Assembly (NCBI RefSeq): GCF_014203955.1
Contig: NZ_JACHKA010000001.1
Location: 3,317,001 to 3,381,000 of the forward strand
Origin: Sphingobium lignivorans
GTDB lineage: Bacteria; Pseudomonadota; Alphaproteobacteria; Sphingomonadales; Sphingomonadaceae
Direction: 5' to 3'
Length of the DNA stretch: 64,000 nucleotides
The stretch's first letter is position 1, and the number at the start of each line of letters is the position of its first letter. The translations under genes and the position numbers were made by a program. Below the pieces are notes generated by a model. It saw only the letters and a program-made list of their open reading frames with translations. It had not been told where the DNA came from and searched no databases. Shown one piece after another: positions 35,977 through 44,895 of this stretch.

Positions 35977-36627
35977 TCAGAAGCGCATGCCCACGCCCAG
36001 CAGGACGTTGTCGCGCTTGAAGCCGCCGCTGATGGTGGCGTCGCCATCGGCGAGCGAATAGTCCGAATAGTCGGTGTGGACATATTCGAGCTTCACATAG
36101 CTGTTGGCGAGCAGATTGACCTGCACGCCCGCGCCGGCATGCCAGCCGTCCATGTTCTCCGAGAGGGTGAAGCTGTCCGCCGCCGTCACATGGTCGATAT
36201 ATTCCATGCGGACCTGCCCGTTCGAATAGCCGCCCTTGGCATAGAGCAGCACGCGCGGCGCCACGTTGAAGCCGGCGCGCGCGCCGAGCGTGATGTTGCG
36301 CCCCGCCTTCACGCAGGTCTCGACTTCGGTGTAGACTTCCGCGCATTGCTTGGCCGACGATCCCTCGATGCCGGCATAGGCACCCAGGCTGAAGGCGCCG
36401 AGCCCCAGGTCATAGCCGATCTCGCCGCCATAGATGACGCCGTCGTCCTTCTCGCTCGACGTCACGACATCGGCGTCGGCATCGCCCTGCGTGTGCTGGT
36501 CGATGGAGACCCTATCCCAGCCCGCATGCACGTCCGCGCGGAAGCTGCCGATGGTCTGCGCCTGCGCCTGACCCGCCCAAGCGGCCGACGCCGCGAGAAG
36601 GGCAGCGAGCACGATCTTCTTGTTCAT
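35977..36627 (-). CDS. Outer membrane beta-barrel protein (opacity/OmpA-barrel type)
   Basis: 216 aa. Signal peptide ending AGQAQAQ (about residue 23), then an eight-strand barrel pattern with aromatic girdles: ADVHAGWDRVSI, GEIGYDLGLGAFSLGAYAG, LGARAGFNVAPRVLLYAKGGYSN near the middle, and YVKLEYVHTDYSDY towards the end, finishing GVGMRF with the terminal Phe. Two cysteines (CAEVYTEVETC) sit in one loop. Small porin-like or adhesin barrels of this type are common in the group. Its leader can fold so that the ribosome site is hidden (see 36633-36675). Confidence 0.85.
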   Translation of the reverse strand: MNKKIVLAALLAASAAWAGQAQAQTIGSFRADVHAGWDRVSIDQHTQGDADADVVTSSEKDDGVIYGGEIGYDLGLGAFSLGAYAGIEGSSAKQCAEVYTEVETCVKAGRNITLGARAGFNVAPRVLLYAKGGYSNGQVRMEYIDHVTAADSFTLSENMDGWHAGAGVQVNLLANSYVKLEYVHTDYSDYSLADGDATISGGFKRDNVLLGVGMRF

Positions 36628-36632
36628 AATAA

Positions 36633-36675
36633 CTCCGTCATGTTGGCGCCCAACCCACCAACATCAATGACGGAG
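36633..36675 (-). promoter_or_regulatory. Leader hairpin covering the Shine-Dalgarno
   Basis: Read in the minus direction: CTCCGTCA (36675-36668), bulge of four, TGTTGG (36663-36658), loop of 11, CCAACA (36646-36641), TGACGGAG (36640-36633), then TTATT and ATG 36627. The 8-bp and 6-bp arms pair perfectly, and the GGAG used by the ribosome is in the 3' arm. It would block translation unless melted, cleaved or bound, provided transcription starts upstream of 36675. Confidence 0.5.
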
Positions 36676-36761
36676 ACATTGCGGACGAACCGTGACGAAA
36701 CCGCACGGCTCTCGTCAGCCAAGCGCTGCCCCCAGGGAGTCAGCCCGCGCCCGGCCGGCGC

Positions 36762-37949
36762 CTATTCGATGCCGGTAAAGACGAACTTCTGCACCCGCTG
36801 GCCCTGATTGACCTCGGACGTGTAGATATTGCCGTCCCTGTCCGTCACCATGGAATGCAGCCAGATGAACTCGGCCGGGCCCTTACCGTTCGCCTTGCCG
36901 AAATGGCCGATGATCTGGTGTGTCTCGCGCAGCAGCGTCCAGACGCGGCCATTCTCCATGTCCGTGACGTACATATATGTCTCGTCCGGCGAGAAGGCGA
37001 CGTCGCTCACCGTGCGCAGCCCGCCCGTTTCCGGCGCGATCAGGATGTCCTTGACGAACACGGCCTTGCCGTCCGGCCCGTCCCGGAACATCTGGATGCG
37101 GTTGTTGCGCCGGTCGCAGACATAGAGGTCGCCGTTCGAGCTCTTGACCACGCAATGCACGATGTCGCCGAACATCGGGGAGCGCGGATTGGCCCCGCCA
37201 TCGGCCGTGCTCGCCGCCATGCTCTGGTCGAAATCGCCTTGCCGTGCCGGCGCATCGGGCGCGCTCGCATAGGCGCCCCAGAAGCGGCGGAAGGCAGCGC
37301 TCTTCGCATCGAAGGTGATGACCCGCTTGTTGATATAGCCATCGGCGATGAGCAGCTCGTCATTGTGGCGATAGATGTCGGCGGGGCCGCCGAGCTTGGC
37401 CTTGTCGAGATTGCCGCCGGTGGCGCCGCGCGTGCCGAACTGGCCCAGATATTTGCCGTCCATGCTGTATTTGACGACGACATGATCGTCCTTGCCGTTG
37501 CCGCCGATCCACACATTGTCTTCCGCGTCCACGAACACGCCGTGCGTGCTGGCGGGGAACTGGTTGACGCCGTCGATCTCCGGCGCGGTGGACTTGCCGT
37601 CCCACGCGGCCAGCACTTTCCCGTCCGGCGAGAGGCGCAGCACGGTCGGCGCGGGCTGGCGCGTCGGGCCCGGGTCGCGCACGGAATGCGGGCGATGGAC
37701 GAGCCAGATATTGCCTTCCCTGTCCGTGGAAAGCCCCGCAACCTGGCCGATCACCCAGTTCTCGGGAAGCTGCGGCCAGGCCGTATCCGCCTTGAAGCGG
37801 GGGATCGGCGTGCCGGAGACCAGCGCCGTCTGCTCGATGTCGACCAGTCCCGCGCGCGTGCCGCTGCCCGGCTGCGCGCCCACCTGACAGGCTGCCAAAG
37901 CAAGGAAGGAGAAAGCGAGCATTGTCTTCGCGGTCTTCACGGCTGGCAT
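36762..37949 (-). CDS. NHL/six-bladed beta-propeller lipoprotein
   Basis: 395 aa. A lipobox (LALAAC, Cys about residue 21) follows the signal sequence, so the protein is membrane-tethered outside the cytoplasm. The rest is repeats of the NHL type, each with a D-x-x-G-N-I/V-W/Y blade edge: DREGNIWLV, DAEDNVWIGG, SNGDLYVCDRRNNRIQMF, DRDGNIYTSEV. Such propellers bind ligands or act as lactonases or peptidyl lyases; none of these can be assigned. AGGAGAG before ATG 37949 decides the start over an upstream in-frame one at 38009. Confidence 0.8.
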   Translation of the reverse strand: MPAVKTAKTMLAFSFLALAACQVGAQPGSGTRAGLVDIEQTALVSGTPIPRFKADTAWPQLPENWVIGQVAGLSTDREGNIWLVHRPHSVRDPGPTRQPAPTVLRLSPDGKVLAAWDGKSTAPEIDGVNQFPASTHGVFVDAEDNVWIGGNGKDDHVVVKYSMDGKYLGQFGTRGATGGNLDKAKLGGPADIYRHNDELLIADGYINKRVITFDAKSAAFRRFWGAYASAPDAPARQGDFDQSMAASTADGGANPRSPMFGDIVHCVVKSSNGDLYVCDRRNNRIQMFRDGPDGKAVFVKDILIAPETGGLRTVSDVAFSPDETYMYVTDMENGRVWTLLRETHQIIGHFGKANGKGPAEFIWLHSMVTDRDGNIYTSEVNQGQRVQKFVFTGIE

Positions 37950-38102
37950 GAGAGGCTCTCCTGACAAGATGTCGGGTGGGAGACTGGCGGCAAGTGACTG
38001 ATTCGGCAAGGCTCAGCTGTCCCGCACGGCACGACGCGAAATGCCGGAACCATTCGCCCGATGGGGAATTTCTGACGCGCAAAACATTTGAGGGCAACAC
38101 CG

Positions 38103-38276
38103 ATGGATCCGCTGTGGGATCGCACTTATCTCCAAAGACAGATCGACAAGTCCCGGGAGCTGGCGCACGCGGCGCTGCATCCGGACGTGAAGGCCATCTA
38201 TCTGAGCTATGTACAACATTATGAGACGCTGCTCACCACGCTGAGCAAGCGCGGCGCGCAACCGGCGCAGGTCTGA
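38103..38276 (+). CDS. Small helical hypothetical protein (57 aa)
   Basis: 57 aa. YLQRQIDKSRELAHAALHP and YLSYVQHYETLLTTLSKR form two helices with the same spacing as the 56-aa protein encoded at 35716. GAGGG lies upstream of ATG 38103. Divergent from the beta-propeller lipoprotein. Function unknown. Confidence 0.55.
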   Translation: MDPLWDRTYLQRQIDKSRELAHAALHPDVKAIYLSYVQHYETLLTTLSKRGAQPAQV

Positions 38277-38375
38277 GGCGACCGCCGGGCGCCGGGCCAG
38301 GATACGCCGGGCCCTTGGCGCGCCGGCACTCTTTTCGAACAGCGTCGGCCCTTTACGGAAACGGGCGACCGGCGC

Positions 38376-38954
38376 TCAGTTCACTCGCTCGCAGCGGAAG
38401 ATGCGGCTGCGACCAAGCTTGCAGCGATGCCCGCCGAGCGCGGCTTCCTCGATCTCGAAACTGTCGCCCGCGCGGGGCGAAGCGCGCAGCTCGATTGTCT
38501 CCGTCTGGCGCCAGACCGCGCCTTCCCGGGTTGTGATGACCAGCTTGCGATCGGCCGCGAGGCGTGCGCTGGCGACTTCCGTCTGCAGCGCCCGGAGCGG
38601 CGGCGGGGGCGCGGCAGGCGCGGGTGCCGGAGCGGCAGGCGCGGCCTCGGCGCGCTGCGCGGGCGCGGGCATCGCTGGAACCGCGGGCGCCGTCGGCGGC
38701 GGAACGGGCGCCGCTTCGGATCGCCCCTGCTGGCCGAAGGACTGGCGCGCTTCGTTCATCTCGCGCTCGCTGTCCAGCACGCCGCTGCCGCGCAGCACCT
38801 GATCGATGCAGGCATGTCGGGCCGGCGCGCCGGTCTGCCGGGCACATTGCACCACCGCTTCCCAGTTCGCCGCCGCATCCCCGGCTGGCTGCGCATGACC
38901 GGCCGCCGCCGGCAAGGCAAGGACGGCGAGACCGATGGAGATGGCAATCCTCAT
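38376..38954 (-). CDS. Periplasmic hypothetical protein with Pro/Ala linker
   Basis: 192 aa. Signal peptide (LAVLALPAAAGHAQ), an N-terminal segment with two cysteines (VVQCARQTGAPARHACIDQVL), a Pro/Ala linker (about residues 80-115) and a C-terminal beta-rich domain with another cysteine pair (GGHRCKLGRSRIFRCERVN). AGGAGG upstream of ATG 38954 is a strong start. No recognised family; the last domain could be a small ligand-binding fold. Confidence 0.7.
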   Translation of the reverse strand: MRIAISIGLAVLALPAAAGHAQPAGDAAANWEAVVQCARQTGAPARHACIDQVLRGSGVLDSEREMNEARQSFGQQGRSEAAPVPPPTAPAVPAMPAPAQRAEAAPAAPAPAPAAPPPPLRALQTEVASARLAADRKLVITTREGAVWRQTETIELRASPRAGDSFEIEEAALGGHRCKLGRSRIFRCERVN

Positions 38955-39223
38955 TCGCGTTCCTCCTGTCCCCGCTTCGGGCGGGGTTTTGAACGACCGG
39001 GCATCTATCCCCGAGGCCCGGTCACCGCACAAGGTCTTTCCGGCGCGGAAGGCGGGCGCGGCGCTCCGCCAGCGTGTCCTCCCCGCTTTCCGCTTTCCGC
39101 TTTCCGTCACCGAGGGAAAAAAGGACGGTCTCGCGACAAGCGCCGCGAGACCGCTCAGGGGGAAGAGGAGCCGGCGCATGGTTGCAGCATGCGCCCGCCC
39201 TGTCGGAGGGGCTGCCTCCGGAC

Positions 39224-42200
39224 CTAGAAATCGACCCTGACGCCCACATAGAAGCGGCGGCCCAGCACATCATAGGTGCCCGCCGGGTCGGGCTCGCCCA
39301 CGGCGGCGGTGGTGCCCGGGATGGCGCCGATGATGTTGGGATCGCGGTCGAACAGATTGTCGATGCCGCCCCGGATCTGGAACATGTCGTTCAGCCGGAA
39401 CTGCGCCGAGAGATCGAAGATGTCGTAAGCGTTGGTGCGGGTCTGCGTGGCCGTGCTGTTGGTCACCCGCGCCGCATTGCGGGCCCGGGGGAAGTGGCGC
39501 CAGTTCATGCTCACCGTGCCGGGACCGAAGTCATAGCCCAGCGTGGTATTGAGCTTCCAGCGGAACTGCGCGCCATAAGGCGGCACGAAGATGGTCGAGC
39601 CGATCGAGTTGGCATAGTCGAAGACCGGGCCGCCCGGATTGTTCTGCACCTTGTAGTTGATGAGATAATTGTAGACGATGTTGGCGAACACCGCCCCGGT
39701 CTCGCCGATGCCCGGCGCCGGCAGGCTCCAGTCGAACTGCACGTCGATGCCGGAGGTCTGGATCAGGCCCAGATTCTCGAAGCTCGCCGTCGTCGCGATC
39801 CACTGGCCATTGGTCGTGTTGCGCGAGATGCGCTGGCAATATTCGTTGTTGGGATCGTAGTTCGGGTTGTTGCCCAGGCTGTTGAAGCATTCCTGGTAGA
39901 CCAGCTGGGTGGAAGCGGGTGCGATCGCCCCGTCGATCGTGATGTGGTAGTAATCGACGGAGAGGCGGAGCGCCCGAAGAGCCTCGGCGTCGAAGGGTGA
40001 GTTGACCACGGCGCCCAGTGTCCAGGTCTTGGCCTTCTCGTTGTCGAGATTGGCATTGCCGCGCTGCAGGTCGCGGCCGAGCGCGAAGTAGCTCGGCACG
40101 TTGCCCACGAAGTTGTCGCCGATCGGAACGCCGCCCGAGAGCGCCGAACAGAGCGCCTGCACTTTCGCGCGATCCGGGTTGGACGCCACGTTGCCGTAAG
40201 TGGCGCGCGTGAACATCGAGCAGGGGTCATGATCGGGCCAGGGCACGGTCTGGAAGACCGGCGGCTGATAGAGCTCGGCCACGTTGGGCGCGCGGTTCGC
40301 CTGCTGGTAGCCGCCGCGCAGCTTCAGCCAGGGATTGACGTCCCAGTCCAACGTGGTCTTCCAGGTGAAGACGCCGCCGGTCGTGCTGTAGTCCGAATAG
40401 CGCGCGCCGGCATTGAGCGTGAGCGAGCGCACGAAGGGAAGATCACGCAGGATCGGCACCAGCACCTCGCCGTAGATCTCCTTGACGTTCACGTCGCCCT
40501 TGGTCGGCGAGGTATCGAACAGGCCGATGGTGAGCGAGGTCGTGTTGGTCGTGGAGAAAGCCGGGTCCGGCCGATACTCGAAGTCGTTCTTGCGATAGGC
40601 CGCGCCGAGGGCGAAGCGCAGGTCGCCGGCCGGAATCTCGGCAAGCGAGCCCTGCAGGTTCAGTTCCACCTGATCCTGCGCGAGGATCGTCTCGGTGTTG
40701 ATCGGCGCACTGATGATGTCGATGCAGTCCTGGCTCACCGGCGTGTTCACAAAGGGATTGAGGCCGCTGGTGCAATGCGCCAGCATGCCGGTCCGCCCGT
40801 TATTGTAGTCCGCCCCGGCGCCGTAGTTCGGCCGGTTGATGAGTTCCTGATAGCGCGCGAGATCGGCGAAACCGCGGTAATTGGTGTTCTGCGATGTGCG
40901 GCCGTGCGACATGAAGATGTCGTAGGTCCAGTCGCGCACGCCCAGGTCGCCACGCGCGCCGAACAGCACTTCATAAGTATAGGTGGTGGTCGAGATCTGC
41001 CGCGGCCCGAGATAGTCCATCTGCTTGTACAGCGTCCAGGGCGCGTTCGGGTTGGCGCGCGAGTTGAGGATGGTCGCCAGTTCCGTGGGCACCGGATGCG
41101 CCGCATCATAGGGGATCGTCACCGACCACTGGTTGAAGGCCGGCGAGTAGCCGATGACTTCGGTCGTGGTGTCGTTCTGGTCGAAGCTCGCCTGCGTGTA
41201 GAAGGTCAGATTGTCGCTGACTTCGTAATGCGCCGCGGCGAACAGCGAGTAGCGCTCCAGCGGGCTCGACAGGAAGCCGGTGTAGCTGTTGGGCGAGAGC
41301 AGGCCGTTGTTGAGGAACTTGTTGTCCGGGTACAGCGATCCGGTGAAGCCGGGTGCCCGGGTGCCGGAACGCACGCCCGGCGAGACCGTGAACAGAGTCG
41401 CGCCGGCCGTGGTCGGTGCGGTGTTGAAGAAGAGCTGTGCCGTGCTGGGCACGTCGCCCGGGACGAAGCCCTTGGCGCCGAACACCGCATCATAGGCGGC
41501 CTGCGTGCCGTTGGTGGGCAGATAGCCGCCGAAGTTGGGCCAGGCGTTGCGGCCGGGCGTGTTCGGGTCCGTGAAGGCCGCCTCGAAGAAGGGCCGGTCG
41601 CGCAGATAGACCTGCGTGCGCTTCTGGTAAGTGAGGCCGATCATGGCATTGCCGCGATCGTCCGCGAAGTTGGAGCCGAGCAGCGTGGAGACCTTGTACT
41701 GCTCGCCATCGCCCCGGAAGGTCTGGCCGGCCTGCCCGTCGATCTGGACGCCCTGGAAATTGCGCTTGAGGATGAAGTTGACGACGCCGGCCACGGCGTC
41801 CGCGCCATAAGTGGCACCGGCGCCGCCGGTGATGATCTCCACATTGTCCACCGCGGCGGCGGGGATCGTGTTGAGGTCGACCACGAGGCTGGCATTGGCG
41901 GGCTGCGTGCGGCGGCCGTTCACCAGCACGAGCGTGCGGTTGCTGCCCAGGCCGCGCAGGTTGACCGTCGCGATGCCGGGGCTGCTGGTCGGTGTCGACT
42001 GGATGTCCGTCGCGCTGGTGATCTGGTTGGCGCCGGTGCCGAACTGCGGCAGCTTGTTCAGGCTCTGGTCGAAGCTCACTTCGCTGGACCGATTGAGCGC
42101 GTCGGCGGACAGCGTCACGATCGGCGTGTCGGAGGAATAGTCGCGGCGCGCGATGCGCGATCCGGTGATGACGATGGCCTGGTCTTCCGGCGCGGCGGCG

Positions 42201-42319
42201 GCCTGCGGCGTCACCGTGTCCTGGGCCAGTGCGCCGGCTGGAGCAAGCGCAAGCAGGTAAAGCGCACTACCCACGAAGAGCGGCGCGCGGACAGAGTTCG
42301 AGCGATAACGATGTTGCAT
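39224..42319 (-). CDS. TonB-dependent outer membrane receptor
   Basis: 1031 aa. Signal peptide ending AGALAQ, plug domain beginning AIVITGSRIARRDYSSDTP with LNTIPAAAVDNVEIITGGAG and YGADAVAGVVNFILKR, then a 22-strand barrel ending in VRVDF. The 'RIARRDY' plug type and N-terminal length match the large substrate-uptake receptors that are abundant in sphingomonads; several cysteine pairs in barrel loops (CTSGLNPFVNTPVSQDC) suggest large extracellular loops. The substrate is unknown and no regulator or hydrolase is adjacent. A promoter is visible upstream. Confidence 0.92.
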   Translation of the reverse strand: MQHRYRSNSVRAPLFVGSALYLLALAPAGALAQDTVTPQAAAAPEDQAIVITGSRIARRDYSSDTPIVTLSADALNRSSEVSFDQSLNKLPQFGTGANQITSATDIQSTPTSSPGIATVNLRGLGSNRTLVLVNGRRTQPANASLVVDLNTIPAAAVDNVEIITGGAGATYGADAVAGVVNFILKRNFQGVQIDGQAGQTFRGDGEQYKVSTLLGSNFADDRGNAMIGLTYQKRTQVYLRDRPFFEAAFTDPNTPGRNAWPNFGGYLPTNGTQAAYDAVFGAKGFVPGDVPSTAQLFFNTAPTTAGATLFTVSPGVRSGTRAPGFTGSLYPDNKFLNNGLLSPNSYTGFLSSPLERYSLFAAAHYEVSDNLTFYTQASFDQNDTTTEVIGYSPAFNQWSVTIPYDAAHPVPTELATILNSRANPNAPWTLYKQMDYLGPRQISTTTYTYEVLFGARGDLGVRDWTYDIFMSHGRTSQNTNYRGFADLARYQELINRPNYGAGADYNNGRTGMLAHCTSGLNPFVNTPVSQDCIDIISAPINTETILAQDQVELNLQGSLAEIPAGDLRFALGAAYRKNDFEYRPDPAFSTTNTTSLTIGLFDTSPTKGDVNVKEIYGEVLVPILRDLPFVRSLTLNAGARYSDYSTTGGVFTWKTTLDWDVNPWLKLRGGYQQANRAPNVAELYQPPVFQTVPWPDHDPCSMFTRATYGNVASNPDRAKVQALCSALSGGVPIGDNFVGNVPSYFALGRDLQRGNANLDNEKAKTWTLGAVVNSPFDAEALRALRLSVDYYHITIDGAIAPASTQLVYQECFNSLGNNPNYDPNNEYCQRISRNTTNGQWIATTASFENLGLIQTSGIDVQFDWSLPAPGIGETGAVFANIVYNYLINYKVQNNPGGPVFDYANSIGSTIFVPPYGAQFRWKLNTTLGYDFGPGTVSMNWRHFPRARNAARVTNSTATQTRTNAYDIFDLSAQFRLNDMFQIRGGIDNLFDRDPNIIGAIPGTTAAVGEPDPAGTYDVLGRRFYVGVRVDF

Positions 42320-42634
42320 GGTCCTCCCCTCCTATGTGCTGTGAGGTCGTTGCCCCAGCGTCGTCCGGATCTTTCCGGTGCGATGCGCGCCAGAATACCT
42401 AGCAATATAGCTATTGCAACATGATTTATTCGTGAGGAAGGTTTTCAGGCCTGAACGATTGAATCCGATATCTGCCGGGAACGGGCGCCACAACGCCGCT
42501 CCGCCGGCCTCCCGCAGCGGCAATTCTCCCCCGGTCTGCCGGTCATGCGGCGCCGGATTCGGCTCTTCGCGATGATCGTTACTGCCAGGATTCCGGCCTT
42601 CGCGAGACACGGATGATCCGGCGGACGGGGCGCT
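42320..42634. other. Intergenic region
   Basis: 315 bases between the end of the phosphatase gene and the start of the TonB receptor gene, both on the minus strand. Apart from the promoter at 42392-42419 I see no gene and no clear terminator. Confidence 0.6.
42392..42419 (-). promoter_or_regulatory. Promoter of the TonB receptor gene
   Basis: On the minus strand TTGCAA (42419-42414), 16 bases, TATTCT (42397-42392); four of six consensus bases in each box, in an AT-rich patch. The implied leader is about 65 bases. The 6-bp inverted repeat GCAATA/TATTGC (42402-42417) overlaps it. Confidence 0.4.
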
Positions 42635-43432
42635 TTATCCCGCGCCGCGCATCTTCAGCGCCCGCTCGCGCAGGCGGGCAAGGCCGGCCTCATGGATTGC
42701 GGGCACGCCGCAGAGCAGGCCCGGCACGCGCGGGTCCGGCTTGTTGAAGCGGATCGGATCGCCGAGCGCGTCGGTGACGATGGCGCCTGCTTCCTGCGCG
42801 ATCAGCGTGGCGGCGGCGATGTCCCATTCCCCGCTCAGGCGCAGGCCCGCGACGAGATCGGCTTCGTTGCCCGCGACCATCGCCATGCGCAGCGCGATGC
42901 CATTGGGCTTGGGCACCATCCGGTAATCCATGTCGACCCCGCGCATCGTGTCGAGCGGCACGCGCGCGCCCGCCAGCGTGGCCTGCGCCCCCACGGCAAG
43001 CCGTGCGCCATTGCGAAAGGCGCCTGCCCCGCGCGCGGCCCACCAGCGCTCCTGCCGGGCAGGCGCGGCCAGCACGCCCAGTTGCACGTCGCCGGCTTCC
43101 ACCAGCGCGATCGAGATCGCCCATCCGGTGCGCCCGCGCACGAAATCGCGCGTGCCGTCGATCGGATCGACGACCCAGGCAAGCGGCGCATCGCTGCGTC
43201 CCGGTGTCTCGGCGCTTTCCTCGGAGAGCCATGCCGCGTCCGGCAGCAGCGCGCCGAGCCGCGCGCGCAGCAGTGCATCGACGGCAAGGTCGGCTTCGCA
43301 CACCGGCTCGCCGGGCACTTTCTCCCAGGCCTTGCGGCTGGGCTCGCCCGGCGCCCAGTCCAGCATCGCGCGCGCCGCCGCTTCGTCGGCGATCGCCAGG
43401 AGATCGGGCAGCAGGCGATTATTCGCCGGCAA
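42635..43432 (-). CDS. Inositol monophosphatase-family phosphatase (HisN/CysQ type)
   Basis: 265 aa. Metal-binding motifs of the IMPase fold are all present: EESAET, WVVDPIDGTRDFVRG and SGEWDIAAATLIAQEAG. Candidates are histidinol-phosphatase (HisN) and 3'(2'),5'-bisphosphate nucleotidase (CysQ); sequence alone does not decide. It starts at TTG 43432 inside the last codons of pmbA, without a strong ribosome site, so coupling to pmbA translation is likely; a start further in cannot be excluded. Confidence 0.85.
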   Translation of the reverse strand: MPANNRLLPDLLAIADEAAARAMLDWAPGEPSRKAWEKVPGEPVCEADLAVDALLRARLGALLPDAAWLSEESAETPGRSDAPLAWVVDPIDGTRDFVRGRTGWAISIALVEAGDVQLGVLAAPARQERWWAARGAGAFRNGARLAVGAQATLAGARVPLDTMRGVDMDYRMVPKPNGIALRMAMVAGNEADLVAGLRLSGEWDIAAATLIAQEAGAIVTDALGDPIRFNKPDPRVPGLLCGVPAIHEAGLARLRERALKMRGAG

Positions 43433-44762
43433 TGGTCATCCCGTCGATGCGCAGGGTGGGCACGTTGATGGCATAGCGGAAGCTGAGGTCGTTTGCCGCC
43501 ACGAGGCGCGCGAACATGTCCCGCAGATTGCCGGCGATGGTCACTTCCGCGACGGCATGGCCCACCGAGCCATTCTCGATCAGGAAGCCCGAGGCGCCGC
43601 GGCTGTAGTCGCCGGTCACCGGATTGACGCCATGGCCGATCAGTTCGGTGACGTAGAGCCCGCGCGAGACGTCCGCCATCAGCTCATGCGCCGAGGCCGT
43701 CCCGCCTTCGAGATGAACATTGCTCAGGCCCACGCCCGGCGCACCGCCGCCGCGCGTCGCGTGGCCGGTGGGTGCGAGGCCGAGCTGCCGGGCAGATGCG
43801 CTGTCCAGCAGCCAGTCGGTCAGGATGCCGCCATCCACGATGCGCTTCATCGCCGTCGGCAGCCCTTCCCCGTCGAACGGGCGCGAGCGCAGGCCGCGCT
43901 GGAGATGCGGATTGTCGATGAGGTTCAGCGTCGCGGGCAGCACCGGCTCGCCGCGCCGGTCGAGCAGGAAGCTCGCCTTGCGTGTCACCGCCGGGCCGGA
44001 GATCGCGCCGATCAGGTGGCCGATCAGGCTGTTGCCCACGCGCGGATCGAAGATGACCGGCATGGTGCCGCTGGCGACGCGCTTGGGGTTGAGCCGTCCG
44101 ACCGCCCGGCTGCCCGCGCGCGTGCCGATGGCGTCCGCCGCCTCCAGGTCGCGCAGCTTGCGGGCGGTGTGGCTGGCATGGTCGCGCTGCATTCCCGCGC
44201 CTTCGCCGGCCAGCACGCTGGCCCAGAGCGAGTGGCTCGTCCCGGCATAGGCCCCGGCGAATCCATGGCTGGTGACGAGCGCGACCTGCGCGCGGCCGAA
44301 GCCGGCGCCGCCGCCTTCCGAATTGGTGACGCCGAGCACCGCACGCGCGGCATCTTCCACCGCCAGCGCGCGTTCGCGCAGCGCGGCGGGTTCGGGGATT
44401 TCAGGGTCCTCGATGTCGAGCGAGGGCAGTTTCTTGCGCATCAGCCGGTCTTCCGGCGCGAGCCCGGCATAGGCGTCTTCCGGCGCTTCCCGGGCCATGG
44501 CGATGACGCGCTCGACGAGCGTGTCCAGCGTGCGCGGCGCAAGATCGGACGAGGAGACGCTGGCCGAGCGATGGCCGACGAACACGCGCAGCCCGATATG
44601 CTCGGATTCGGAATTCTCCACATCCTCCAGCTGCCCGAGGCGGACCGTCACGCCCGAGGACGCGTCGCAGCCATAGACCGCGTCGGCGGCGTCCGCGCCG
44701 GCGCGGCGCGCGGCGGCGACGAGCGACTGGGCGCGATCAAGGGCTTCGTTGAGGCTGAGCAT
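43419..44762 (-). CDS. pmbA: Metalloprotease PmbA/TldE family
   Basis: 447 aa, full length for TldE/PmbA. Characteristic stretches: RLGQLEDVENSESEHIGLRVF near residue 40, LPSLDIEDPE, and the C-terminal GASGFLIENGSVGHAVAEVTIAGNL. With TldD it forms the protease that matures modified peptides such as microcin B17 and CcdA; the metal-binding HExxxH is in TldD, which is not in this window. Overlaps the phosphatase gene. Confidence 0.9.
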   Translation of the reverse strand: MLSLNEALDRAQSLVAAARRAGADAADAVYGCDASSGVTVRLGQLEDVENSESEHIGLRVFVGHRSASVSSSDLAPRTLDTLVERVIAMAREAPEDAYAGLAPEDRLMRKKLPSLDIEDPEIPEPAALRERALAVEDAARAVLGVTNSEGGGAGFGRAQVALVTSHGFAGAYAGTSHSLWASVLAGEGAGMQRDHASHTARKLRDLEAADAIGTRAGSRAVGRLNPKRVASGTMPVIFDPRVGNSLIGHLIGAISGPAVTRKASFLLDRRGEPVLPATLNLIDNPHLQRGLRSRPFDGEGLPTAMKRIVDGGILTDWLLDSASARQLGLAPTGHATRGGGAPGVGLSNVHLEGGTASAHELMADVSRGLYVTELIGHGVNPVTGDYSRGASGFLIENGSVGHAVAEVTIAGNLRDMFARLVAANDLSFRYAINVPTLRIDGMTIAGE

Positions 44763-44895
44763 GGAGAGGGTCGTCCGGAATTCTGGAAAGGAGGCTGCGC
44801 TTTAGACATGCTATATAGGGGACGCAATGCGGCTCCGCCAGCGAGCCCCCGCCGGCGCGCCTCACCCCTTGGCTTTCAAACCCCGATGCAGCGTC

